In this document: piece after piece, positions 31,027-41,672 of the stretch
Numbering within the stretch: position 1 is the first letter of the stretch
Layout: each line of letters begins with the position of its first letter
Made by a program: the position numbers and the translations under genes
Assembly: GCF_016907275.1 (NCBI RefSeq)
Contig: NZ_JAFBBP010000001.1
Span: 1,178,001 to 1,242,000 of the forward strand
DNA from: Micromonospora luteifusca
GTDB taxonomy: Bacteria; Actinomycetota; Actinomycetes; Mycobacteriales; Micromonosporaceae
DNA length: 64,000 nt
Direction of reading: 5' to 3'
Notes under the pieces: generated by a model
What the model saw: only the letters and a program-made list of their open reading frames with translations
Database searches by the model: none
Told to the model about the DNA's origin: nothing

Positions 31027-31064
31027 CGAAGGGCCGGACCCCGGGTGGGGGGTCCGGCCCTTCG
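31027..31064 (-). terminator. Terminator hairpin after the C39 peptidase gene (copy 2)
   Basis: Near copy of the hairpin at 30938-30977: CGAAGGGCCGGACCCC pairs perfectly with GGGGTCCGGCCCTTCG, six-base loop. Flanking sequences (GGTCGT, GGTCAG) also recur, so the unit appears to be a duplication. Confidence 0.7.
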
Positions 31065-31104
31065 GTGTGGTGCGGGTCAGCCTTGTGGTCGTGCGCTGGG
31101 CGGG

Positions 31105-31749
31105 TCAGCTGGTGGCGTAGCCGCGGGTGGCGATCCAGTCGGCGAGGTGCTCGATGCTGATCTGGTAGGCGGCGGTGTTGGGGTCGGCGGAGTCGGCGAT
31201 GGTGACGGTGTTGCCGTTGTCGTGGTAGCCGACGACGCTGATGTAGTGCCCGCCTTCGTAGGAGTGCACGCCACCGCCTGTGTCGGTGCTGGTGCCGGCG
31301 ATGTTGGCGACCACGGCGCGGCCGTTGTCGACGGTCTTGACCACGTCGGCGCGCAGACGGTCGGTCTGCTTGTCATCAGCGTTGGGGTTGCTGATCTCGA
31401 CACTGTGGTAGGCGTCAGCCTTACCGGTTTCCTTGTTCAGCACCGGGGTGATGTCGTTGATCGAGTTGGTGCCGGCCTCGGTGGTGCCCATTTCCTTGGC
31501 CATGTCGTCGATGTTGATGTCCTTGCCCTGCACGGACAGGGCGTTACGGGTCGCGGCGGGGCCGCAGTCGTAGAAGTTCGGCTGCGCCTGGTAGCGCACG
31601 TTCAGTTCCCGCTCGCTGGTGGGCTTACGGTCGCCCTGGGTGTGGGCGTCCGCGGCGTACGCGGCGGTGATGGGGCCGGCGATGGCGCCGCCGGTGAAGG
31701 CGAGCCCAGCAGCGGTGAGAGCGGTCTTACGGATCAGATCGGTACGCAT
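31105..31749 (-). CDS. Secreted C39-family cysteine peptidase-like protein
   Basis: 214 residues with an N-terminal signal peptide (MRTDLIRKTALTAAGLAFTG, hydrophobic to about residue 30, AYAADA cleavage region). The mature part is a papain-like C39_2 domain: catalytic cysteine C62 in NFYDCGPAATRNAL, histidine H168 in SYEGGHYISVVGYHD and the acidic residue in VTIADSADP. Unlike bacteriocin-exporter C39 domains it is a free secreted enzyme. ATG at 31747-31749 follows GAGGAG; a much longer in-frame reading upstream (to 32001) is low-complexity and rejected. Substrate unknown; upstream are two ECF-sigma-like promoter candidates. Confidence 0.85.
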   Translation of the reverse strand: MRTDLIRKTALTAAGLAFTGGAIAGPITAAYAADAHTQGDRKPTSERELNVRYQAQPNFYDCGPAATRNALSVQGKDINIDDMAKEMGTTEAGTNSINDITPVLNKETGKADAYHSVEISNPNADDKQTDRLRADVVKTVDNGRAVVANIAGTSTDTGGGVHSYEGGHYISVVGYHDNGNTVTIADSADPNTAAYQISIEHLADWIATRGYATS

Positions 31750-31883
31750 GATGGCGTGCTCCTCTGCGATGGGGGTGTCCGCAGCGCGCATCCGGGGGTG
31801 GGTGCGCGGCGGGAAGTCGTTCTCGGGGGGTTGCGCCCGGCAGCCCACGAACGGGCCGGCGTCGGGTGTCTCCAAGGGGGTGT

Positions 31884-31910
31884 AACGATCCCGGGGTAGC
31901 GGGTCATTCC
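31884..31910 (-). promoter_or_regulatory. ECF-sigma-like promoter candidate upstream of the C39 gene (proximal)
   Basis: Minus strand GGAAT (31906-31910), 19 bases, GTT (31884-31886) with the -10 context CGTTAC. This resembles the sigma-R type consensus GGAAT-N18-GTT with one extra base. Transcripts would have a leader of about 130 bases. Confidence 0.3.
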
Positions 31911-32037
31911 GCCGCACTTGCCGGGGGTTGGCCTTGCTACTTCGGCGGCCGGGGGGTTTAACCGTGGCGGCCCGGCGGGTGTTCCCGGGGGCTGCCCGCA
32001 CACCTCAGCTCCGGGGCTGTGGTGGCGTGCCAGGTAT

Positions 32038-32063
32038 AACGACCCGGGTCGGCCCCCGATTCC
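32038..32063 (-). promoter_or_regulatory. ECF-sigma-like promoter candidate upstream of the C39 gene (distal)
   Basis: Minus strand GGAAT (32059-32063), exactly 18 bases, GTT (32038-32040), context CGTTATACC: an exact fit to GGAAT-N18-GTT. Similar neighbouring sequence (CCGGGTCGTTATACC against CGGGATCGTTACACC) suggests the two candidates are duplicates. Confidence 0.35.
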
Positions 32064-32151
32064 ACCGCCAGGGTGACTCCAACCACCGGACGAAACCACC
32101 CATCCGGAACAAACCGGCGACTTGGTGCTCCCGCATGGTGGGCATCCCGGC

Positions 32152-32229
32152 GTGATCCACTCCATGTCGGCGACATTGCGGTATCCGAGAGGCGGGATAC
32201 CGCCACGTCGGCGATTTGGAGTCGATCAC
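32152..32229. repeat. 35-base imperfect inverted repeat (hairpin element)
   Basis: Arms 32152-32186 and 32195-32229 match at 29 of 35 positions around an 8-base loop. Each arm contains GCGGTATCC at its inner end and a TCGGCGA(C/T) core; the left arm's TGTCGGCGACA is itself palindromic. It looks like a mobile or structural intergenic repeat of the REP type. Confidence 0.7.
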
Positions 32230-32349
32230 CCGACAGAAATCCCACATCACCCCACTGGCGACTAAGCTAATCGGGTCGTCGGCCCTCGCACCGCCTCGAA
32301 CCGTCCTCGGGAGCTGGCGCGCGCCACGGAGGCACGGCTCGCCTGCCGA

Positions 32350-32421
32350 GATCATGCTCGATCCAGGCAACAGGGCCGTCAGTCATGAACGAGGCAACTA
32401 CAACCAGGATCGAGCACGATC
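32350..32421. repeat. Inverted pair of GATCATGCTCGATCC elements
   Basis: GATCATGCTCGATCC (32350-32364) and its inverse GGATCGAGCACGATC (32407-32421) match at 14 of 15 bases across a 42-base spacer. The core is the same as the palindrome at 1814-1835. Confidence 0.6.
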
Positions 32422-32601
32422 ATGCGAACAGACACACCACCCTCGACCGCGGGCAGGCAGGACAGACGCACCACCGACTGACCGGCGGGGCGGGCGAGGC
32501 CGGCGAGGCGGGGCAAGTCGGGGGCAGGCGAGCCGAGACGAGGCGGGACCGGGCGAGGCTGGCGGGACCGGGCGGGACCGGGCAGGACCGGCGGGACCGG
32601 G

Positions 32602-32745
32602 CGGCGCAGGACCGGCGGGACCGGGCGGCGCAGGGCAGGCAGGACCGGGCGGCGCAGGGCAGGCAGGACCGGGCGGCGCAGGGCAGGCAGGACCGGGCGG
32701 CGCAGGGCAGGCAGGACCGGGCGGCGCAGGGCAGGCAGGCCGGGC
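32602..32745. repeat. 24-bp tandem repeat (minisatellite), about six copies
   Basis: Period 24 bases: copies begin at 32602, 32626, 32650, 32674, 32698 and 32722, each starting CGGCGCAGG. Copies 2-5 are identical (CGGCGCAGGGCAGGCAGGAC then CGGG); copies 1 and 6 diverge. A degenerate GGCGGGACCGGG-type array precedes it from about 32530. Adjacent to the 3' end of uvrC. Confidence 0.85.
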
Positions 32746-32773
32746 AAGGCAGAGGAGGCGGGACAGGCGGCTG

Positions 32774-34762
32774 TCAGGGGCCCGGCGTCGCTGTGGCGCC
32801 GCCGTCGCCACTCGTGTCCTTGTCGAGGGCGGCCAGAATCGCCTCGGCGGTACGCCGGCCCACCCCGGGCACCTCGGTGATCTCCTCGACTGTTGCGGCG
32901 GAGAGTCGCTTGAGTGAGCCGAAATGACGCAGCAGCGCCTTGCGCCGAACCTCGCCCAAGCCGGGCACGTGGTCCAGCGCCGACTCGGTCATCCGCTTGG
33001 AACGCCGCTGCCGGTGGAAGGTGATGGCAAACCGGTGGGCCTCGTCACGGACCCGTTGCAGCAGGTAGAGCCCCTCCGAGGTGCGCGGCAGGATGACCGG
33101 GAACTCGTCGTCGGGGAGCCAGACCTCCTCCAGCCGCTTGGCCAGCCCACACAGGGCCACGTCGTCGATGCCCAGGTCGGCGAGGGCCTGCGCGGCCGCC
33201 GCGACCTGCGGGGCACCGCCGTCGACGACCACCAGCTGTGGCGGGTACGCGAATTTCCGCGGCCGGCCGGTGGTCGGATCGATCAGGACACCGACCTGCG
33301 GCTCCACCGCACCTCCAGGGGCGGTGGGGTCGTCGGCCGACTCCACCCCGACCTCGCCGGTCTCGGCCCTGGAGTCCAGGTAGCGGGCGAAGCGGCGGCG
33401 GAGCACCTCGGACATCGCGGACAGGTCGTCGGTGGCGCCACGGATGATGAAGCGCCGGTACTCGCTCTTGCGGGGCAACCCGTCCTCGAAGACGACCATG
33501 CTGGCGACCACATCGGTGCCCTGGATCTGGGAGATGTCGAAACACTCGATGCGCAGCGGCGAGGTACGCATGCCGAGTGCTTCGCTGATCTCGTCGAGTG
33601 CCTTGCCCCGGGTGGTCAGGTCACCGGAACGCTTGAGCTTGTGCCGGGCCAGCGCGTCCTTGGCGTTGCGCTCCACCGTCTCCATGAGTGAGCGCTTGTC
33701 GCCGCGCTGTGGCACCCGCAGCGACACCCGGCTGCCCCGGTGGTTGGAGAGCCAGTCGGCCAGCGCGTCGGCGTCCGCGGGCAACTCGGGCACCAGCAGC
33801 TCCCGGGGCACGTCGGTTTCGCCCTGCTCGCTCCCGTACACCTGGGTGCAGAAGTGGTGCACGAGGTCGCCGGTGGTCAGGTCCTCGGTCTTCTCCACCA
33901 CCCAGCCCCGCTGGCCGCGGACCCGGCCGTCACGGACGTGGAAGACCTGGACGGCCGCTTCGAGCGGGTCGTCGGCGAACGCGACCACGTCGGCGTCGGT
34001 GCCGTCGCCCAGCACCACGGTCTGCTTCTCCATGGCCCGGCGCAGCGCGGCCACGTCGTCACGCAGTCGGGCGGCGCGCTCGAACTCCAGTTGCTCGCTC
34101 GCCTCGGTCATCTCGCGCTCGATCTTGCGGACCATGGTGTCGGTGCGCCCGGCCATGAAGTCGCAGAACCCGTCGACGATCGCGCGGTGTTCGTCGGCGG
34201 AGACGGTGCCGACGCACGGCGCCGAGCACTTGCCGATGTAGCCGAGCAGGCAGGGACGGCCGACCTGTCCGGCCCGTTTGAACACCCCGGCGGAGCAGGT
34301 CCGGGCGGGGAACACCCGCAGCAGCAGGTCGAGCGTCTCCCGGATCGCCCAGGCGTGCGAGTACGGACCGAAGTAGCGCACCCCCTTGCGCTTGGCGCCA
34401 CGCATCACCTGCAGCCGCGGGTACTCCTCGTCGAGGGTGACGGCGAGGTAGGGGTATGACTTGTCGTCGCGGTAGCGGACGTTGAACCGAGGGTCGTACT
34501 GCTTGATCCAGGTGAACTCCTGCTGGAGCGCCTCGACCTCGGTGCCGACGGTGATCCAGTCCACCGATTCGGCGGTGGTGACCATCTGCCGCGTGCGCTC
34601 GTGCAGGTTCCACACGTCGCCGAAGTAGGAGTTGAGCCGGCTGCGCAGGTTTTTCGCCTTGCCAACGTAGATCACTCGGCCGGTGCCGTCACGGAAGCGG
34701 TAGACCCCCGGTGACTCCGGGATGGTGCCGGGCGCGGGGCGGTAGGTCGAGGGGTCAGCCAC
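32774..34762 (-). CDS. uvrC: Excinuclease ABC subunit C
   Basis: 662-residue UvrC, which cuts the damaged strand on both sides of lesions in nucleotide excision repair. N-terminal GIY-YIG nuclease ([20 protein letters not shown], with tyrosines, arginine and glutamate further on), cysteine-rich stretch [20 protein letters not shown] with [17 protein letters not shown] motif ([20 protein letters not shown]), RNase H-like C-terminal nuclease ([36 protein letters not shown]), and a terminal double helix-hairpin-helix ([19 protein letters not shown]). GTG at 34760-34762 lies seven bases after TAGGCT, so the mRNA is probably leaderless. Confidence 0.95.
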   Translation of the reverse strand: MADPSTYRPAPGTIPESPGVYRFRDGTGRVIYVGKAKNLRSRLNSYFGDVWNLHERTRQMVTTAESVDWITVGTEVEALQQEFTWIKQYDPRFNVRYRDDKSYPYLAVTLDEEYPRLQVMRGAKRKGVRYFGPYSHAWAIRETLDLLLRVFPARTCSAGVFKRAGQVGRPCLLGYIGKCSAPCVGTVSADEHRAIVDGFCDFMAGRTDTMVRKIEREMTEASEQLEFERAARLRDDVAALRRAMEKQTVVLGDGTDADVVAFADDPLEAAVQVFHVRDGRVRGQRGWVVEKTEDLTTGDLVHHFCTQVYGSEQGETDVPRELLVPELPADADALADWLSNHRGSRVSLRVPQRGDKRSLMETVERNAKDALARHKLKRSGDLTTRGKALDEISEALGMRTSPLRIECFDISQIQGTDVVASMVVFEDGLPRKSEYRRFIIRGATDDLSAMSEVLRRRFARYLDSRAETGEVGVESADDPTAPGGAVEPQVGVLIDPTTGRPRKFAYPPQLVVVDGGAPQVAAAAQALADLGIDDVALCGLAKRLEEVWLPDDEFPVILPRTSEGLYLLQRVRDEAHRFAITFHRQRRSKRMTESALDHVPGLGEVRRKALLRHFGSLKRLSAATVEEITEVPGVGRRTAEAILAALDKDTSGDGGATATPGP

Positions 34763-34769
34763 GCCAGCA

Positions 34770-34791
34770 AGCCTAGTCCGCAGCACCGACA
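34770..34791 (-). promoter_or_regulatory. PafBC-type DNA-damage promoter of uvrC (leaderless)
   Basis: Minus strand TGTCGGTG (34784-34791), 8 bases, TAGGCT (34770-34775), then seven bases to the GTG. A full match to the RecA-NDp/PafBC element TGTCRGTG-N8-TANNNT known in actinobacteria. Confidence 0.8.
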
Positions 34792-34899
34792 GCCCACCGC
34801 AACCGCTAGATCCACTCGGTGTCCGGGAGATCGAGGCGCCGCAGGTCGCGGGCACACCGACTCCCGGAACGCGAGTCGACAAAGCAGACGAGGTACGCG

Positions 34900-35382
34900 T
34901 CAGGCCAGTGAGATCTGGTCTCCGGTGACCTTGATCTCCTTGGGCGGCAGCGGCCTGGTGGCCGGGCCGGCCTTCACCGAGCCGTCCTCGATGGAGAACT
35001 TGCTGCCGTGGCAGGTGCAGTTGATGGTGCCCCCGTCGACGTTCGTCACCGGGCAGTTCTGGTGGGTGCAGATCGGGCTGAAGCCCTTGAACTGGCCCGC
35101 GGTGGGCTGGGTGATGACCACGCCGTCGCTGGCGAGGACCTTCCCGCCACCGACCGGGATGTCGGCGGTGGTGGCCAGCGACTGGGCGCCCTGCCGGTCG
35201 CCGCCGCCGGCGTCCCCGGTGCTGGGCACCGCTGGGCCGCCGCTGGTGGGAGCGGCACTGCCGTTGCCGTCATCACTGCCGCAGGCGGCCAGGACGACGG
35301 CCGCGCCGACTGCCCCGACGCCAGTGAGCAGGGTACGACGTGTCTGGGTACCCGGACCGGTCAGCGCCTGATCGTCACTCAT
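34900..35382 (-). CDS. Tat-exported Rieske [2Fe-2S] lipoprotein
   Basis: 160 residues. The N-terminus has a twin-arginine type signal ([20 protein letters not shown]) ending in a lipobox LAAC (C34), so the protein is probably exported folded and lipid-anchored. A Ser/Gly/Pro-rich linker follows. The Rieske domain is C-terminal: [18 protein letters not shown] with C-x-H, then [16 protein letters not shown] with C-x2-H. Likely an extracytoplasmic electron carrier of unknown partner; not the long QcrA of the bc1 complex. ATG at 35380-35382 follows GAGAGAGGCGAGG. It is on the same strand as uvrC but uvrC has its own promoter between them. Confidence 0.88.
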   Translation of the reverse strand: MSDDQALTGPGTQTRRTLLTGVGAVGAAVVLAACGSDDGNGSAAPTSGGPAVPSTGDAGGGDRQGAQSLATTADIPVGGGKVLASDGVVITQPTAGQFKGFSPICTHQNCPVTNVDGGTINCTCHGSKFSIEDGSVKAGPATRPLPPKEIKVTGDQISLA

Positions 35383-35529
35383 GCCTCGCCTCTCTCTAGC
35401 TGCGCCGGTTGGAGAGCCGGCACACTTCTCCACACGGGCAACTGTGCCGGATGGTTCAGCGCGGCATCTGTCCGACCGGGAAATGGGACGGGACGGGCTC
35501 CGGTCCGGTTCCACCGACGCCACCTGGAC

Positions 35530-35626
35530 GTGCGCGAACCGGACCAGACCCGTCCCGCAATCGGCATACGCGAACCCGACCGGACCCACCGCCACAATCG
35601 GCGTACGCGAGCCCGACCGGAGCCGC
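35530..35626. repeat. Three imperfect tandem copies of a ~35-base unit
   Basis: Units at 35530-35555 (partial), 35556-35591 and 35592-35626. Copies 2 and 3 share CAATCGGC(A/G)TACGCGA(A/G)CC then CGACCGGA. It lies in the 261-base gap upstream of the Rieske lipoprotein gene and just after uvrA; no gene is seen in the gap. Confidence 0.65.
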
Positions 35627-35643
35627 TCTGGGAAAGCCGACGG

Positions 35644-38595
<2,952 letters not shown>

Positions 38596-38691
38596 AGTGC
38601 GTGTACTCCCGGGAGAAGATGAAGCGAAGGATCTGTCCCGCTCTGGGGTGATTCTGAGCGGTCGTGCGGGCGCGGAAAACACGCCTCGGCA

Positions 38692-38713
38692 ACTCTAGCC
38701 CCGAGGTACGACA
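38692..38713 (-). promoter_or_regulatory. PafBC-like DNA-damage promoter of uvrA
   Basis: Minus strand TGTCGTAC (38706-38713), 8 bases, TAGAGT (38692-38697). It keeps TGTC-R, the 8-base spacing and TANNNT of the RecA-NDp/PafBC element, but GTG is replaced by TAC. Predicted leader of about 90 bases. Confidence 0.5.
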
Positions 38714-38800
38714 GTTTTCCCCGCCCGCACATTCCCCCAGCTCAGCCCGGTCGGCCGCGCCAATCAGATGCTCTTGGCCACAGAGGTCACGAGCGTCGGA

Positions 38801-38858
38801 TCAGTAACCCCCGAGCGACGCGGGCCGGGTCAGTAACCCCCGGGCGACGGGGGCCGGG
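38801..38858. repeat. 29-base tandem duplication at the 3' end of rsgA
   Basis: TCAGTAACCCCCG begins both copies (38801-38829 and 38830-38858); they differ at only two positions. The second copy encodes the last residues and TGA of rsgA; the first lies just beyond, so the gene's tail was duplicated. Confidence 0.75.
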
Positions 38859-39900
38859 CTGCCCGACGCCGGGCCGAACGCCACCCACCGCGCCGCTCCG
38901 CCGCCAACCGCGCCTCCCGCCGTCGGCTCTCGTGGGACACCTCCCCCTGCAGCCGTCGCCAACTCTCCCACCGGCGGGTGGAGAGCTCGCCGGTCTGCAG
39001 CGCCTCGCGGACCGCGCAGGCGGGCTCGCCGTCGTGCCCGCAGTCGGCGTACCGGCAGCCCTCGGCCAGCCCGGCGATATCGGCGAATGCCCGGTCGAGC
39101 CCGGCCGCGCCGTCCAGCAGGCCGACCGCCCGCACACCGGGAGTGTCGATCACGGCGCCCCCGCCGGGGATCGGCACGAGGGCCCGCCAGGTGGTGGTGT
39201 GCCGCCCCTTGCCGTCGACCCGCCGGATCGCCTGGGTCGGCATCATCACCGCCCCGACCAGGGCGTTGACCAGGCTCGACTTGCCGGCGCCGGACGGCCC
39301 GAGCAGGCCGAGCGTGCGGCCGGGCGTCACCTCGGCGCGCAGTGGGCCCAGCCCGATGCCCCGTTCGGCGCTGACCGGCAGGACCGGCACGCCGGGGGCC
39401 ACCGCGGCCAACTGGCGGGCCAGCGCGGCCGGGTCGGCCGCGAGGTCGGCCTTCGTCAGTACGACCAGCGGCCGGGCGCCGGACTCGTGGGCGAGGGAGA
39501 GCAGCCGTTCGATGCGGCCCACGTCCGGCTCGGGGTGCACCGGCTCGACCACGGCGGCCGCGTCGAGGTTGGCGGCCAGCACCTGGCCGCTGGCGTCCTT
39601 GCCGGCGGTACGGCGGATCAGCGCGGCCCGCCGCGGCAGCACCGCCTCCACGGTGACGCGCCGGTCCGGCCAGTGGGTGAGCAGCACCCAGTCCCCGGCG
39701 CAGGGCAGCGCGGACGGGTCCCGGGCCGCAGCGGCCAGCACAGCCCCGCCCAGGCTGGACCGGACCGGGCCGGTCGCCGTGAGCACCGTGCAGACTCCGC
39801 GGTCCACCCGGGCTACCCGGCCGGGGTGGTGCTCGCCGCGTCGCGCGGCGTGGGCCGCCCGCTCGGCGTCCCAGCCGAGGGCGGTCAGATCGATCGTCAT
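38830..39900 (-). CDS. rsgA: Ribosome small-subunit-dependent GTPase RsgA
   Basis: 356-residue circularly permuted GTPase that acts late in 30S maturation. Order of motifs is G4 (VVLTKADL) before G1 (LLGPSGAGKSSLVNAL) and G3 (AVIDTPGVRAVG), diagnostic for RsgA; an N-terminal OB-fold (GRVARVDRGVCTVLTATG) and a C-terminal zinc knuckle (CRYADCGHDGEPACAV) flank it. G4 has T rather than N, as in many actinobacterial members. The C-terminus is a basic Arg/Ala-rich tail. ATG at 39900 follows GAGGATGCC. Confidence 0.93.
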   Translation of the reverse strand: MTIDLTALGWDAERAAHAARRGEHHPGRVARVDRGVCTVLTATGPVRSSLGGAVLAAAARDPSALPCAGDWVLLTHWPDRRVTVEAVLPRRAALIRRTAGKDASGQVLAANLDAAAVVEPVHPEPDVGRIERLLSLAHESGARPLVVLTKADLAADPAALARQLAAVAPGVPVLPVSAERGIGLGPLRAEVTPGRTLGLLGPSGAGKSSLVNALVGAVMMPTQAIRRVDGKGRHTTTWRALVPIPGGGAVIDTPGVRAVGLLDGAAGLDRAFADIAGLAEGCRYADCGHDGEPACAVREALQTGELSTRRWESWRRLQGEVSHESRRREARLAAERRGGWRSARRRAARPPSPGGY

Positions 39901-40066
39901 GGCATCCTCATCGGTGTCGAAGCTGGTGATGGCGGAACACGCGTGCCACGTCCGGCATGATCACCACCTCCGTCCGATGTCCCGGTGCCGCGTCTGCCGC
40001 TGACGGTAGGTCGCGCGCCGACTTGCCGAAAGCGATTTCCCCGGCGACGGCGCGACGACGGACCGC

Positions 40067-40072
40067 TAGGGT
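40067..40072 (+). promoter_or_regulatory. -10 box of a leaderless transcript
   Basis: TAGGGT, six bases before the GTG at 40079; no clear -35 or ribosome site. Confidence 0.5.
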
Positions 40073-40078
40073 CGACGG

Positions 40079-40795
40079 GTGACCACGGATCCGCTGTTGC
40101 TGATGGGCGAGGTGGACGCGGCCACCAGCCGACTCCTACGAACCGCAGCCTCCTTCGACGCCGCGGACCTGGCCGCCGCGTCGCTGCTGTCGGGCTGGAC
40201 GCGCGGCCACGTGCTGGCGCATCTGGCGCGCAACGCCGACGGCTTCGTCAACCTGCTCACCTCGGCCCGCACCGGCCAGGCACTGCCGATGTACGCCTCG
40301 CTGGCGGCCCGCACGACGGACATCGAAGTGGGCTCGGGCCGGCCATCCGCCGAGCACCTGGACGATCTGCGGCGCACCGCGGACCTGTTCACCGAGGCGG
40401 TCGCGGCGATGCCGGCCGAGGCCTGGGCGGCGACGGTGCAGGCGCGTCGGGGCCCGTGGCCGGCCGCGCTGCTCGTCTGGGGCCGGCTGCGCGAGATCGA
40501 GGTGCACCACCTCGACCTGGCCGCCGACTACCGACCCGCCGACTGGTCGGAGACGTTCGCCCTCCGACTGCTGCGGGAGGCCGCCAGCCATCACGCCATG
40601 GGGCCGACACCGCCGTCGATGGTGCTGCACCTCGACGGCAGCGAGCACGAGGTGGTGATCGGCGACCGCGTCGGCGCCCCGATCGTCGCCGGCCCCGTCC
40701 CCGACCTCGCCGCGTGGTTGATCGGCCGCGCCGACGGCGACCCGCTCTCCGTCACCCCCGACGGTCCCCTGCCTACTCCACCGGAATGGATCTAG
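40079..40795 (+). CDS. Mycothiol-dependent maleylpyruvate isomerase-type (DinB-like) protein
   Basis: 238 residues. N-terminal DinB/MDMPI four-helix bundle with the metal-ligand pattern: GWTRGHVLAHLARNADGFVN (first histidine region) and REIEVHHLDLAADYRPADWS (second), typical of the maleylpyruvate isomerase N-terminal family that uses mycothiol, the actinobacterial thiol. A small C-terminal domain follows (VLHLDGSEHEVVIGD). Specific substrate unknown. GTG at 40079 is taken because a TAGGGT box lies six bases upstream. The next gene, a metallo-beta-lactamase hydrolase, starts eight bases after its stop, suggesting a two-gene unit for a thiol-linked detoxification step. Confidence 0.82.
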   Translation: MTTDPLLLMGEVDAATSRLLRTAASFDAADLAAASLLSGWTRGHVLAHLARNADGFVNLLTSARTGQALPMYASLAARTTDIEVGSGRPSAEHLDDLRRTADLFTEAVAAMPAEAWAATVQARRGPWPAALLVWGRLREIEVHHLDLAADYRPADWSETFALRLLREAASHHAMGPTPPSMVLHLDGSEHEVVIGDRVGAPIVAGPVPDLAAWLIGRADGDPLSVTPDGPLPTPPEWI

Positions 40796-40802
40796 AAACG
40801 TC

Positions 40803-41456
40803 ATGACATACAGCGGAGACGTCACCCACGGCGGCGCGCCGGCGGTACGCGAGCTGAACGGGCTCACCATCAGCAAGCTGTCGGTCGGCCCGATGGACAA
40901 CAACGCCTACCTGCTGCGCTGCACGGGCACCGGTGACCAGGTCCTGATCGACGCCGCCAACGAGGCACCCCGGCTGCTGGACCTGATCGGCGACGGAGGG
41001 CTCACCGCCGTGGTGACGACTCACCAGCACATGGATCACTGGGTGGCGTTGGAGGAGGTGGTCGCCAAGACCAGTGCCCGGGCGCTGGTGCACGCCGACG
41101 ACGCGGCCGGGCTGCCGATCGAGGCGGAACACCTGGCCGACGGCGACATCGTGCCGGTCGGCGACTGCGCGCTGGAGGTCATCCACATCAAGGGGCACAC
41201 CCCGGGCTCGATCGCGCTGCTCTACCGCGACCCGGCCGGCACCGGGCACCTCTTCACCGGCGACAGCCTCTTCCCGGGCGGTGTCGGAAACACCGACAAG
41301 GACCCGGAGCGCTTCGCCGCGCTGATCGACGACGTCGAGCACAAGCTGTTCGACCAACTACCGGACGACACCTGGTTCTACCCCGGCCATGGCAAGGACA
41401 GCACCCTGGGAGCGGAACGACCGTCCCTCCCCCAGTGGCGAGCCCGAGGCTGGTAA
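40803..41456 (+). CDS. Metallo-beta-lactamase fold hydrolase (glyoxalase II-like)
   Basis: 217-residue MBL-fold enzyme. Metal ligands: H74, H76, D78 and H79 in VTTHQHMDHWVAL, a histidine in IHIKGHTPGSIALLY, an aspartate in HLFTGDSLFPGGVGNT and a histidine in WFYPGHGKDSTLG. This layout is that of hydroxyacyl-thiol hydrolases (glyoxalase II type). With a mycothiol-type isomerase directly upstream, a mycothiol thioester substrate is a reasonable inference. The gene ends before a pair of very stable inverted repeats. Confidence 0.87.
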   Translation: MTYSGDVTHGGAPAVRELNGLTISKLSVGPMDNNAYLLRCTGTGDQVLIDAANEAPRLLDLIGDGGLTAVVTTHQHMDHWVALEEVVAKTSARALVHADDAAGLPIEAEHLADGDIVPVGDCALEVIHIKGHTPGSIALLYRDPAGTGHLFTGDSLFPGGVGNTDKDPERFAALIDDVEHKLFDQLPDDTWFYPGHGKDSTLGAERPSLPQWRARGW

Positions 41457-41497
41457 ACCCAACAAGCCGAGCTGACCGAACACCACTTAGATCGAAA

Positions 41498-41543
41498 CCC
41501 GTCGTGGTGGCGGCTCCCCCGAACGAGCCGCCACCACGACGGG
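41498..41543 (-). terminator. Strong hairpin between convergent genes (inner repeat 1)
   Basis: Perfect 19-bp stem (41498-41516 with 41525-41543) and an 8-base loop; on the minus strand it is followed by TTTCGATC. It lies 130 bases beyond the DedA stop and 42 beyond the MBL stop. Confidence 0.8.
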
Positions 41544-41617
41544 GGCGGGGGCCTGCCGTGCCCGGCGCAGGGATCAAGCCTGACCGCCCGGAGCCGGGCA
41601 CGGCAGGCCCCCGCCCC
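41542..41617 (+). terminator. 25-bp perfect inverted repeat between convergent genes
   Basis: Arms 41542-41566 and 41593-41617 are perfectly complementary over 25 bases with a 26-base loop, an unusually long GC-rich stem. It overlaps the neighbouring hairpin by two bases. Probably blocks read-through from either side; no T-run. Confidence 0.65.
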
Positions 41618-41672
41618 ACCCCCGCAACCAGCAGCCCCGCAGCAACAGCAAGCCAGGCCCAACCAGCAAGCC

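Larger units (their letters stand above)
31750..32773. other. 1-kb non-coding region between the C39 peptidase and uvrC
   Basis: I see no gene I can support. It contains, in order, two candidate ECF-type promoters (31884-31910 and 32038-32063, minus strand), a 35-base imperfect inverted repeat (32152-32229), an inverted pair of GATCATGCTCGATC elements (32350-32421) and a low-complexity GC minisatellite (about 32530-32745). Open frames across the minisatellite give collagen-like or LPALRRPV-type repeats and no start signals. Confidence 0.7.

Noticed and set aside
32602..32745. CRISPR array
   Set aside because: Units are contiguous 24-base tandem copies with no spacers and no cas genes are present.
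32216..32917. Collagen-like (GGAGQAGPG)n protein
   Set aside because: It comes only from translation of the 24-bp minisatellite, has no start signals and runs into uvrC antisense.
38596..38720. LexA box at uvrA
   Set aside because: I could not find a GAACN4GTTC-like dyad; the TGTC-N-TANNNT element explains the region better.
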